Positions 1 to 6,363 of a stretch of 17,624 nucleotides of DNA are shown piece by piece. A program made the translations under genes and the position numbers. The notes beneath the pieces were generated by a model. That model ran no database searches. It was not told where the DNA came from and was given only the letters and a program-made list of their open reading frames with translations. How positions within the stretch are numbered: the stretch's first letter is position 1; the number at the start of each line of letters is the position of its first letter. This DNA is from Candidatus Moraniibacteriota bacterium (GTDB taxonomy: Bacteria; Patescibacteriota; Minisyncoccia; Moranbacterales; GCA-2747515), in the NCBI GenBank assembly GCA_030592425.1, contig JAUVJK010000013.1:1-17624 (forward strand), given 5' to 3'.

Positions 1-107
1 AGTTCTTTTGCACGATCGAGAAGCTCATCGATCTTACTTAAACCATCGAGTAGGCTATAGTGCGAATGCACATGGAGATGTGTAAATTTTGTTGGTGTTT
101 GTGGCAT
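1..107 (-). CDS. dnaE: DNA polymerase III subunit alpha, N-terminal fragment
   Basis: Read on the minus strand, an ATG at 107 opens a frame that runs off the left edge after 35 codons. The peptide begins MPQTPTKFTHLHVHSHYSLL and continues with DGLSKIDELLDRAKE. The H-x-H-x-H-x-x-x-S-x-L-D-G pattern is the start of the PHP domain of bacterial replicative polymerase DnaE. The full protein would be the catalytic alpha subunit of the replicative polymerase. No SD sequence precedes the ATG; the 5' side is T-rich. It is divergent from rnhB, so bases 108-297 must hold its promoter, but I could not place one convincingly. Only the N-terminus is visible, so DnaE and PolC-like forms cannot be fully separated; the opening residues are of DnaE type. 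Confidence 0.88.
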   Translation of the reverse strand, partial: MPQTPTKFTHLHVHSHYSLLDGLSKIDELLDRAKE

Positions 108-297
108 AGATCTTTAGAAATGGAATAATAAAAAAGGAAAAACAAAAACCCGAGCGATTAAAAAACCGTCAGGCTCCCCTAAAAACTTGTAATAATTGAA
201 ATATCATATTGTGTGTACTACTCTCACTGCCCGGATTGCTCACTGGACATATGCAGAGAAGTGAAATGTGAAATCAGTATAGCACATAATGTAGTCA

Positions 298-327
298 TTG
301 TATATTTTACGTATTTTTGTTTATACT
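298..327 (+). promoter_or_regulatory. Promoter of rnhB, leaderless type
   Basis: A -35 box TTGTAT (298-303) and a -10 box TATACT (322-327) are 18 bases apart. Only 8 bases separate the -10 from the ATG at 336. A start point 7-8 bases after the -10 would leave essentially no 5' leader. This also argues for the internal ATG at 336 as the real rnhB start. Confidence 0.6.
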
Positions 328-335
328 GTAATTAT

Positions 336-1004
336 ATGGATATAGCAACATTTAAGATTGAACAAAAAATCTGTGAGGGCTGTGATAAACTGTTGATTGG
401 CGTTGATGAGGCAGGTCGTGGACCACTTGCGGGACCAGTATCAGCTGGTGCTGTTATTTTGAAGTCACCTGATTTTGTGATAAATGATGAGGAAATTGAT
501 CTGTGGGATCTCGTACGGGATAGTAAAACACTTTCTGAAAAACAGCGTGAGAAAGCGTATGATTTTGTTGTGGAGAAATTTCATATTGGTTCGGGGATCG
601 CTAATGCAGATACGATCGATCGCATGAATATTCTCCAGGCAACATTTCTTGCGATGAAAAAAGCAATTAATGACGTCGCAAGCTCTCTTCATCAGTCACT
701 CGCACAAACAGAAGCTGATGCAATTATTTTGATCGATGGTAATCAGTTGATCCCGAATTTCAGCGCTGAACAATACGCTGTACCACAAGGAGACAAGAAA
801 TCAAAAACAATTGCAGCTGCATCGATCATTGCAAAAGTAACGCGCGATCACATGATGCTTGAATATGACAAGAAATATCCCCAGTATAGCTTTGCGAAAC
901 ATAAAGGGTACGGAACAAAAGTGCACATGGAAGCACTGGAAACACATGGCCCATGTCCCATTCATCGTAAAAGTTTCGCTCCGGTCAAGAGATCAATGCG
1001 GTAG
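336..1004 (+). CDS. rnhB: Ribonuclease HII
   Basis: Cleaves the RNA strand of RNA-DNA hybrids and removes misincorporated ribonucleotides in the cytoplasm. The 222 aa protein has the family signature near its start: GVDEAGRGPLAGPV, with the catalytic Asp-Glu pair of RNase HII. IDGN in the middle and AAASIIAKVTRD followed by HKGYGT are further conserved blocks that supply the other active-site acids. The frame is open back to an ATG at 213, but the extra 41 residues are Cys/Tyr-rich and unlike the family. The ATG at 336 gives normal length and sits 8 bases after a -10 box. There is no SD sequence. It is transcribed divergently from dnaE. Identity is secure; the start is well supported but not proven. 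Confidence 0.95.
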   Translation: MDIATFKIEQKICEGCDKLLIGVDEAGRGPLAGPVSAGAVILKSPDFVINDEEIDLWDLVRDSKTLSEKQREKAYDFVVEKFHIGSGIANADTIDRMNILQATFLAMKKAINDVASSLHQSLAQTEADAIILIDGNQLIPNFSAEQYAVPQGDKKSKTIAAASIIAKVTRDHMMLEYDKKYPQYSFAKHKGYGTKVHMEALETHGPCPIHRKSFAPVKRSMR

Positions 1005-1020
1005 GTGTATAATGAAGAAT

Positions 1021-1055
1021 TCCACCCGAAGGATGGTCAGCCTTTGGCTGAAATA
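1021..1055 (+). repeat. Double mini-hairpin, possible interspersed palindromic element
   Basis: Two adjacent perfect or near-perfect short hairpins follow rnhB. The first pairs CCACCC with GGATGG around a GAA loop, with one mismatch. The second pairs TCAGCC with GGCTGA around a TTT loop. A TATAAT sequence lies just before them at 1008-1013, without a good -35. The second hairpin is followed by an A-rich rather than T-rich run, so this is not an ordinary intrinsic terminator on the plus strand. It could be a REP-like repeat, a small RNA or an mRNA 3'-end structure. Confidence 0.45.
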
Positions 1056-1173
1056 ATTAAGAAAAAATAAAAATAACAACTAGTAATTGGTAATTAATAA
1101 TTAGAAAAAGAAAGATAGAGGGGAAAAAGTAGAAAATAGAAAATGAATAATTTGAAAAAATAGTAAAGAACGA
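1056..1173. other. A-rich low-complexity spacer
   Basis: This stretch is made mainly of A, T and G tracts, including overlapping TAATT words. I see no ORF, RNA gene or convincing control site in it. Confidence 0.6.
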
Positions 1174-1203
1174 TTGACAAACATAATCAATTAAGGGTAC
1201 ATT
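1174..1203 (+). promoter_or_regulatory. Promoter of the orphan gene at 1246
   Basis: A consensus -35 TTGACA (1174-1179) lies 18 bases before TACATT (1198-1203). The predicted transcript starts near 1210 and has a leader of about 35 bases that carries the AAGGGGTG ribosome binding site. Confidence 0.6.
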
Positions 1204-1245
1204 TGCAGTAGTTATTTCTTTAAAGATCACTAATAAAGGGGTGAT

Positions 1246-1686
1246 ATGATGAGCGAGGGTTTACGTCTTCTTTTTAATGAATGTCTTGAGGATCATCGAC
1301 GAGAATTTCTGAGGATTAGTGGCAAGAAAGTTCAAGAAGTGATCGTTGTCTCTATTTGGGATAAGTATGGTGGTCACTATAAAATAAAGAGTTGGAAGAC
1401 AATGCTCTTTATCATGTCGTGGTTTGGTTTTGTATCAATTGGTACAAAAAATCATCTACTTGGTCAACAGGAGGGCTATGCAGATAAATGGGACCACTTT
1501 CCTGATACTGGTACGGATTTTGTATTGCATTTGAGACCAGATCTATGGAATACAATCGCAGCGTCTTTTCAAGAGCGAGGTGTCGCTAAGGTGACTCATT
1601 ATGATAAACTTGATTATCATGAAGACCTTTTTGCACTATTACACGCGTGTGATAGGCGCGCGACACTAACAATGACTTTTTTATAA
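1246..1686 (+). CDS. Hypothetical protein, orphan single-gene unit
   Basis: Encodes 146 aa (145 if the second of two adjacent Met codons is used). I do not recognise the family. It has no signal peptide; residues 45-60 are hydrophobic and aromatic but too short and mixed for a confident membrane segment. The middle is rich in Trp, Gly and His (IWDKYGGHYKIKSW; DKWDHFPDTGTD). A clear SD (AGGGG, 1237-1241) lies 4 bases before the first ATG and 7 before the second, which favours the second. It has its own promoter and its own strong terminator, so it is a single-gene unit. The SD contrasts with neighbouring core genes that lack one. It could be a recently acquired or lineage-specific gene; no function is implied. 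Confidence 0.75.
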   Translation: MMSEGLRLLFNECLEDHRREFLRISGKKVQEVIVVSIWDKYGGHYKIKSWKTMLFIMSWFGFVSIGTKNHLLGQQEGYADKWDHFPDTGTDFVLHLRPDLWNTIAASFQERGVAKVTHYDKLDYHEDLFALLHACDRRATLTMTFL

Positions 1687-1703
1687 ATTATAAATAAGTC
1701 TAT

Positions 1704-1733
1704 GTAGTACGCAAATTGTGTGCTACTTTTTTT
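1704..1733 (+). terminator. Rho-independent terminator
   Basis: Nine paired bases including G-U pairs (1704-1712 with 1718-1726), a five-base loop and seven T. It ends the orphan gene and insulates the following unit. Confidence 0.85.
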
Positions 1734-1772
1734 ATTTTATCTATCAAAAAGAATCACTAGGATGGGAAAATT

Positions 1773-1802
1773 TTGTATGGTACGATGAAAAAAGAATAAT
1801 AC
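1773..1802 (+). promoter_or_regulatory. Possible promoter for the 93 aa gene and helicase
   Basis: TTGTAT (1773-1778) and TAATAC (1797-1802) are 18 bases apart, downstream of the terminator and upstream of the gene at 1832. A second -10-like sequence, TATAGG (1819-1824), sits 7 bases before the ATG and would give a leaderless start. Which is used cannot be told from sequence. Confidence 0.4.
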
Positions 1803-1831
1803 ATTTATTTATAAAGAATATAGGAATGAAT

Positions 1832-2113
1832 ATGATTACGGTACAAATGAGAGAGGAATTTGATAAAAAATTTGTTTTTGATGTAGTTGTTTCGGATGGA
1901 AATGAGGCACTGACGTATGTGGTGGATGTACAGAAGGACGATCATGAGAGGTTAACGCATGGGGAGATCACAGCGGAGGAGCTTGTGAAAAGATCTTTCG
2001 CCTTTTTGCTTGAACGTGAGTCGAAAGAAGCGATTTTGCGACAGTTTGATCTGATGGTGATTGCTGACTATTTCCCAGAATATGAAGATGAAATAGGTAA
2101 AAAAGATCTGTAA
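1832..2113 (+). CDS. Conserved-looking small acidic protein, unknown function
   Basis: Encodes 93 aa starting MITVQMREEFDKKF. The N-terminal half looks like beta strands (FVFDVVVSDG, ALTYVVDV). The C-terminal half looks helical (ITAEELVKRSFAFLLERESKEAILRQFDLMVIADYFPEYEDEI). There is no signal peptide, membrane segment or Cys. The frame is open upstream to 1718, but that part overlaps the preceding terminator and reads as low-complexity aromatic sequence, so an ATG at 1832 (or 1826) is preferred. AGGA lies 6 bases before 1832. It is 22 bases upstream of the PIF1-like helicase on the same strand and is probably cotranscribed. The strand-then-helix pattern suggests a small compact domain. No function is assigned. 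Confidence 0.7.
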   Translation: MITVQMREEFDKKFVFDVVVSDGNEALTYVVDVQKDDHERLTHGEITAEELVKRSFAFLLERESKEAILRQFDLMVIADYFPEYEDEIGKKDL

Positions 2114-2135
2114 TATTGTTGATTTTCATTTTCCT

Positions 2136-3425
2136 ATGAAACAAGAAACAGCCTTGGAAGTTTTGAAAGGTGGTCACAATGTCTACTTAACTGGTGCTGC
2201 TGGAAGTGGTAAGACTTTTTTGTTGAATCAATACATTGCGTATCTTAGAGAAGAAGAGACTTATGTCGCTGTGACAGCCTCGACAGGTATCGCAGCAACG
2301 CATATGGACGGACGGACGATCCATGCGTGGTCAGGTATGGGGATCAAGGACGCATTGCCAAAAAAAGAGATCAAAAAGATCTTGCGAAAACAAGATGTTT
2401 TGCGACGTTTGAAGAAAGTGAAGGTGTTGATCATTGACGAGGCATCAATGTTGCACGCGTATCAATTAGATCTGGTTAATAAGGTCCTGCGCGAGGCCCG
2501 TGGAAGTTGGGAACCTTTTGGTGGTGTGCAAGTGATCCTTTCAGGAGATCTTTTTCAGTTGCCACCTGTGAAAAAGGACAATGTGACAGAGGTGCGATTT
2601 GTGAATGATTCTAGTAGTTGGCGTGAGATGGATATAAAGATATGTTATCTCAGTGAACAGTTTCGGCAGGAGGAGGGTGCATTGATGAGTGTATTGAATG
2701 ATATCCGTTCGCGGAGTGTTGATGAAAATACGGCAGAGCTACTACAAGAATGTCGTGGACGAAAGCTTGAAGGTATTGAGCGACCAACGAAGCTCTATAC
2801 ACACAACTCTGATGTTGATGCGATCAATAATATGGAACTAGCGAAGATCGAGAATGCGCCACTAGCATATCAGATGGGAATGCGTGGTGAGGAAAAACTT
2901 GTGCAATCGCTAAAAGAAGGGTGTCTGTCACCAGAAAAGTTGATCCTCAAAAAAGATGCTCTCGTAATGTTTGTGAAAAATAATTTTGAACGTGGTTATG
3001 TGAATGGAACTATTGGTAAGGTCATCGGTTTTGATGATGACAGTTTTCCAATCGTTGAAACACTCTCTGGTGATGAGATTTTTGTGCGACCAGCAACATG
3101 GACAGTTGAGGAGGGAGGAAATATTCTAGCAGAGATTAGACAATTACCTCTGCGTTTAGCTTGGGCGATCACTGTACACAAGAGTCAAGGTATGACACTC
3201 GATGCAGCAGAAGTCGATCTGAGTAAATCTTTTGAATACGGTATGGGATACGTAGCGCTTTCACGTGTCACATCGCTTGATAATCTTAATCTCCTCGGAC
3301 TCAATCGCATGGCACTTGAGATCAATCCGCTCGTCTTTGATGTAGATGAAAAATTCAAAGAGCAGTCTTTGGTAGTGGAAGAGGAAATTTTGGTAGATAA
3401 AAAGCTGAAAAAGGCCAATAAATAG
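2136..3425 (+). CDS. PIF1-like SF1B DNA helicase
   Basis: A 429 aa ATP-dependent 5'-3' helicase of the PIF1 branch of superfamily 1, expected to act on DNA in replication, repair or structured-DNA unwinding. Walker A is GAAGSGKT at residues 20-27 and is followed by a TASTGIAA block near 48-54. Walker B is IIDEASM (99-105), and the GDLFQLPPV motif is at 137-145. EQFRQ follows at 174-178. The C-terminal helicase motifs lie at about 344-378, with TVHKSQG and the final YVALSR. The length is short for PIF1 proteins and leaves little beyond the helicase core plus a Lys/Glu-rich 40-residue tail. No SD is evident, so it is probably translated from the message of the 93 aa gene. RecD2-like helicases are the nearest alternative, but the motif spelling favours PIF1. 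Confidence 0.93.
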   Translation: MKQETALEVLKGGHNVYLTGAAGSGKTFLLNQYIAYLREEETYVAVTASTGIAATHMDGRTIHAWSGMGIKDALPKKEIKKILRKQDVLRRLKKVKVLIIDEASMLHAYQLDLVNKVLREARGSWEPFGGVQVILSGDLFQLPPVKKDNVTEVRFVNDSSSWREMDIKICYLSEQFRQEEGALMSVLNDIRSRSVDENTAELLQECRGRKLEGIERPTKLYTHNSDVDAINNMELAKIENAPLAYQMGMRGEEKLVQSLKEGCLSPEKLILKKDALVMFVKNNFERGYVNGTIGKVIGFDDDSFPIVETLSGDEIFVRPATWTVEEGGNILAEIRQLPLRLAWAITVHKSQGMTLDAAEVDLSKSFEYGMGYVALSRVTSLDNLNLLGLNRMALEINPLVFDVDEKFKEQSLVVEEEILVDKKLKKANK

Positions 3426-3449
3426 CAATATTTAAGCGATAACGGGCAT

Positions 3450-3478
3450 TTGACATATTTGTAAATATATGCTATTAT
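3450..3478 (+). promoter_or_regulatory. Near-consensus promoter of the secreted-protein gene
   Basis: TTGACA (3450-3455), a 17-base spacer and TATTAT (3473-3478), with an extended -10 TGC directly before it. This is one of the best promoter matches in the window. The leader of about 70 bases contains a six-pair hairpin (CTCCAC 3515-3520 with GTGGAG 3530-3535) that ends 21 bases before the ATG. Confidence 0.85.
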
Positions 3479-3556
3479 AGGGTGTTTCTCAATATATCAT
3501 GAGATTCTGCCATACTCCACGGCATTGTTGTGGAGAGTACTTTTAGTGAGATCGTT

Positions 3557-4144
3557 ATGAAAAATTTGAGTACCATCTTGTTTGTCTTTTTCTTTGCTTC
3601 TTCTTCTGCTCTGGCGAAAGATTATTCGCCAGAGGTTGTAACTGCATTCGAACTCGAGACTCAGAATGTGATGGAAGAACATGGTATCTCGCGTGATTTT
3701 GCATATGAATACACGCGGTCAAAGTGGGAAATGATCAATGCAAAGAGTGAGTCACTCGAAACCTTTTGGCATAATTCTGCGTATATGCAAATTGCATGTG
3801 GATATGTGTCGCCGGCATACAGTGCAATTTCTTTGAAAAAGATAAGGAAGATCATTACTACGAAAGAAAAGATTCCTGAGGATTTGATCGCGAAGCTGAA
3901 CAAACTCGGGCGAGCGATGAATGCCTGTATTGGAGCAGTTAGTGCGTATACAGCATCACATACTGCTATTTATATGCAGAAGCATGATGAAGAATGCGCA
4001 GGAGAAAAGATGGCGCAGAATTTTAAGAAATGTGAGAAGATCTCATATGAGATGCTCGATGCTGTCGAGAAGCAGACGAAAATCGCTGCACAAATGAACA
4101 AAAAACTACTGCAACCAGCAGCATTACTCAACGCCCTCAAGTAA
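3557..4144 (+). CDS. Predicted secreted helical protein, unknown function
   Basis: Encodes 195 aa from the ATG at 3557. The N-terminus MKNLSTILFVFFFASSSALA is a textbook Sec signal peptide: one Lys, a hydrophobic core, then an AXA-type site with cleavage predicted after SALA and before KDYSPE. The mature part of about 175 aa is predicted to be almost all helical, rich in Lys, Glu and Ala. It has four Cys, in the contexts IACGY, NACIG, EECAG and KKCEK, which could form disulfides outside the cell. I recognise no family. The frame is open to an ATG at 3530, but the extra nine residues would precede the signal peptide. It is transcribed alone from a strong promoter and closed by two terminators, so it may be an abundant envelope or exported protein. 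The last point is inference. Confidence 0.8.
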   Translation: MKNLSTILFVFFFASSSALAKDYSPEVVTAFELETQNVMEEHGISRDFAYEYTRSKWEMINAKSESLETFWHNSAYMQIACGYVSPAYSAISLKKIRKIITTKEKIPEDLIAKLNKLGRAMNACIGAVSAYTASHTAIYMQKHDEECAGEKMAQNFKKCEKISYEMLDAVEKQTKIAAQMNKKLLQPAALLNALK

Positions 4145-4183
4145 GGGCAAGAGTGCTAATAACTAGTTTTTTGATCGTAATAA

Positions 4184-4237
4184 GGGGTGAAGTGTAAACG
4201 AAACCGTTTAGCACTTCACTCCCTTCAATTATTTTTT
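4184..4237 (+). terminator. Long-stem terminator after the secreted-protein gene
   Basis: A long hairpin: TAAACG pairs with CGTTTA around AAAC, and GTGAAGTG pairs with CACTTCAC, with a small bulge. An AT-rich tail ending in six T follows. It is one of the strongest stems in the window. Confidence 0.85.
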
Positions 4238-4257
4238 CACCTGTGAGGGTGTTTTTT
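4238..4257 (+). terminator. Second, back-up terminator
   Basis: CACC (4238-4241) pairs with GGTG (4248-4251), followed by six T. It comes directly after the T-tract of the preceding terminator, giving a tandem pair. The T-tract before the stem makes it usable on the minus strand too. Confidence 0.6.
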
Positions 4258-4297
4258 GTTTGGGATCATTTTATTCATATTCGGTGCTTTTGAGCAT

Positions 4298-4326
4298 TTG
4301 CCAAAATGAGATTGGCGTGCTATTAT
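4298..4326 (+). promoter_or_regulatory. Promoter of rpmF
   Basis: TTGCCA (4298-4303), a 17-base spacer and TATTAT (4321-4326) preceded by TGC. The start would be near 4333, giving rpmF a leader of about 110 bases. The leader opens with a hairpin, TGTGAG paired with CTCACA (about 4332-4350), and is otherwise AT-rich. This may be a control element for L32 or the following genes. Confidence 0.65.
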
Positions 4327-4441
4327 CACCTTGTGAGACATGAGCTCACATTTTTTAGATATATCTTCTGAAACTTTATTTAGCAGGTTTTCTGGTGTTA
4401 TTATTCTAAATTCAATTATCTAATATCCAAATTCTAGACAT

Positions 4442-4627
4442 ATGGCAGTACCAAAAAAACGACATAATTCATCTCGTACGCGACGACGACGCAATCATCA
4501 GACACATGCACGGACAGCATTGCAAAAGTGTCCATCATGTAGTGAAATGGCGCAACCGCATCGTGTTTGTACACACTGTGGCACATATCGTGATCGACAG
4601 TACAAAGAAATCGTGACAACTGTCTAA
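4442..4627 (+). CDS. rpmF: 50S ribosomal protein L32
   Basis: A 61 aa zinc-ribbon protein of the large ribosomal subunit. It begins MAVPKKRHNSSRTRRRR, the standard L32 opening, and has the paired zinc ligands CPSC (30-33) and CTHC (43-46). All four Cys are kept, so this is the zinc-binding (C+) form. The ATG follows GACAT with no SD. It starts a run of same-strand information genes (nusB, rnc, smc, rpsP), though the 76 bases before nusB and the longer later gaps suggest several start points rather than one tight operon. Confidence 0.97.
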   Translation: MAVPKKRHNSSRTRRRRNHQTHARTALQKCPSCSEMAQPHRVCTHCGTYRDRQYKEIVTTV

Positions 4628-4703
4628 TTTTTTCTAATACATAGATTCTTTAAATCTTTATTTGCACTTTCAATTGCGAATATAAAATAAAAAGTTTAAA
4701 AAT

Positions 4704-5231
4704 ATGGCAAATCGACATCTTCAACGTAGTATCGCAATGCAAGTTCTTTTTGAATGGGATTTCCAAGGACAGCATAATGATGAAATTGATGAGGTAATAT
4801 CACGTAATCGCGAAGAGTTCGCATCTGGAACAAAGAATTTTGATTTTGGCGAATCACTTGCGATGGGTGTTTTGGAAAACCAAGAAGAAATCGATAAATT
4901 GATCACAAAGTGTGCACCAGAATGGCCACTTGATCAGGTGACGGTTGTGGATCGTAATATCTTGCGTTTAGGTATCTACGAACTTCTTCATGGTAATTAT
5001 GATGAAGTGCCACCAAAAGTTGCGATCAATGAATCTATTGAACTTGCTAAGACTTTTGGCGGTGAAAGTAGTGCACGATTTGTGAATGGTGTCCTTGGTA
5101 CGATCTATCGTGAGATGGGAGAGCCAATGAAAGATGACGATGCAGATAAGGCAAAAGAACGTCGCAATGAAGTTGACACAAAAGATGATGCGAAAAACAA
5201 AAAAGATAAAAAAGCAGATAAGAATAGTTAA
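4704..5231 (+). CDS. nusB: Transcription antitermination factor NusB, with charged tail
   Basis: Binds boxA RNA together with S10 (NusE) to suppress premature termination in rRNA operons. The 175 aa protein starts MANRHLQRSIAMQVLFEWDF, the usual helix 1, and keeps VVDRNILRLGIYELL (81-95), VPPKVAINESIELAK (102-116) and SARFVNGVLGTIYRE (123-137). The folded domain ends near residue 140, which is the normal length of the family. Residues 141-175 are an added hydrophilic tail of almost only Lys, Asp, Glu, Asn and Ala. No SD precedes the ATG; the leader is A-rich. A weak short stem with T-rich flank lies between rpmF and nusB, and TTGCAC at 4662-4667 could be a -35, so it may have its own promoter. 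Confidence 0.96.
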   Translation: MANRHLQRSIAMQVLFEWDFQGQHNDEIDEVISRNREEFASGTKNFDFGESLAMGVLENQEEIDKLITKCAPEWPLDQVTVVDRNILRLGIYELLHGNYDEVPPKVAINESIELAKTFGGESSARFVNGVLGTIYREMGEPMKDDDADKAKERRNEVDTKDDAKNKKDKKADKNS

Positions 5232-5370
5232 TCATTCATATTGTGAGCTAAAAGAATTAGTCATTGAAGAAAAGAAGTTCAAAATGCAAATGCTCAAAAA
5301 AACTTTTTGGTTATTTTGATTTAAAACTTCTCTTCTCAGGATAAAATCTTTCTGCAACAGTCCATAATTT

Positions 5371-6069
5371 ATGCCAGAAACGACAAATATCAGAGAATTA
5401 GCAGAAAAACTTGAGATTACTGTAAAAAATCAAGATTTTCTGCAACAGGCGATGACGCATCGTTCTTATTTGAATGAAAACCGTAATTATCGTTTAGATC
5501 ATAATGAAAGATTGGAATTTCTTGGTGACGCAGTCCTTGAACTCGTTGTGACACGTTATCTCTATGATAATTTTACGAATCCAGAAGGAGAAATGACAGC
5601 GTGGCGCGCAGCACTTGTGAATGGTGAGATGCTTGCACGTGTTGCACGGGAGATTGGTGTAGAGCCATATCTGATGATGAGTAAGGGTGAGTCCAAAGAT
5701 ACTGGACGTGCGCGGAATTATCTTCTCGCAAATTCGATTGAAGCAATTATTGGTGCAATTTATCTTGATCAAAGTTATGATGCGGCAGCTGATTTTATTG
5801 CACGTGTGATCTTGATTCATATGGATGAAGTGCTAGAGAAAAAATTGTATTTAGATTCAAAAAGCTATTTTCAAGAAAAAGCACAGGAACATATGAGTAT
5901 TACACCGCATTACGATGTAATAGAAGAAAAAGGGCCTGACCATGATCGTCACTTCATCGTGGCTGTTTATCTTGATAAAGAAAAAATTGGTGTGGGCGAT
6001 GGACCAAGTAAGCAAGACGCGCAACGTGCTGCTGCACAAGATGCTCTTGAGCAGAAAGAGTGGCTCTAG
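5371..6069 (+). CDS. rnc: Ribonuclease III
   Basis: Cleaves double-stranded RNA; main role is rRNA precursor processing and mRNA turnover. At 232 aa it has normal length. The RNase III signature NERLEFLGDAVLEL is at 45-58, with acidic active-site residues E46, E49 and D53. The second active-site block LANSIEAIIGAIYLD (119-133) keeps E124 but has Asn121 where E. coli has Asp114. A double-stranded RNA binding domain follows from about 162 to 232, with SKSYFQEKAQ and the closing SKQDAQRAAAQDAL. There is no SD; ATG follows CATAATTT. It lies 139 bases after nusB and about 290 before smc; no good promoter was found in the first gap. rnc next to smc is a common bacterial arrangement. Confidence 0.97.
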   Translation: MPETTNIRELAEKLEITVKNQDFLQQAMTHRSYLNENRNYRLDHNERLEFLGDAVLELVVTRYLYDNFTNPEGEMTAWRAALVNGEMLARVAREIGVEPYLMMSKGESKDTGRARNYLLANSIEAIIGAIYLDQSYDAAADFIARVILIHMDEVLEKKLYLDSKSYFQEKAQEHMSITPHYDVIEEKGPDHDRHFIVAVYLDKEKIGVGDGPSKQDAQRAAAQDALEQKEWL

Positions 6070-6184
6070 CTACATAATTAAAAAATGAAAAATTAAGAAA
6101 GAAAAAATATTGCTACTGTTCTGCATTTATTGGAGAAGATTTGATGTAGAAGTTTTCTAGTAATAGGAAAATGAATTTATATAT

Positions 6185-6220
6185 ACTGAATTGTAATGAT
6201 TGTTGCTGTTCAGTTTTTTT
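6185..6220 (+). terminator. Terminator after rnc
   Basis: ACTGAA (6185-6190) pairs with TTCAGT (6209-6214) around an 18-base loop, running into seven T. The long loop lowers certainty. Confidence 0.55.
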
Positions 6221-6222
6221 AT

Positions 6223-6251
6223 TTTCCAATTCGCAATAAGTGCTGTATAAT
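6223..6251 (+). promoter_or_regulatory. Promoter upstream of smc
   Basis: TTTCCA (6223-6228), 17 bases, then a perfect TATAAT (6246-6251). The transcript would start near 6258 with a leader of about 105 bases before the GTG of smc. A further TTGACA at 6269-6274 has no good -10 partner. Confidence 0.55.
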
Positions 6252-6363
6252 AGGACAAAAGAAAAACATTGACACAATTTTTCAGCCACAATGAATGTGA
6301 TGATTGTTTGTATTGTCGTGGTCCATTCGTATATTTGTAGTTAATTCGTACATCCGTAGGCTT

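Noticed and set aside
130..180. Possible hairpin (GAGC with GCTC) in the dnaE-rnhB gap
   Set aside because: Only four pairs with a 17-base loop; too weak to call a terminator or riboswitch.
213..335. N-terminal extension of RNase HII
   Set aside because: The 41 residues are Cys/Tyr-rich, not family-like, and overlap the promoter placed at 298-327.
6304..6363. ATG start of smc at 6304
   Set aside because: The extra 20 residues do not resemble SMC; the GTG at 6364 gives the standard opening HLKKLEITGFKSF.
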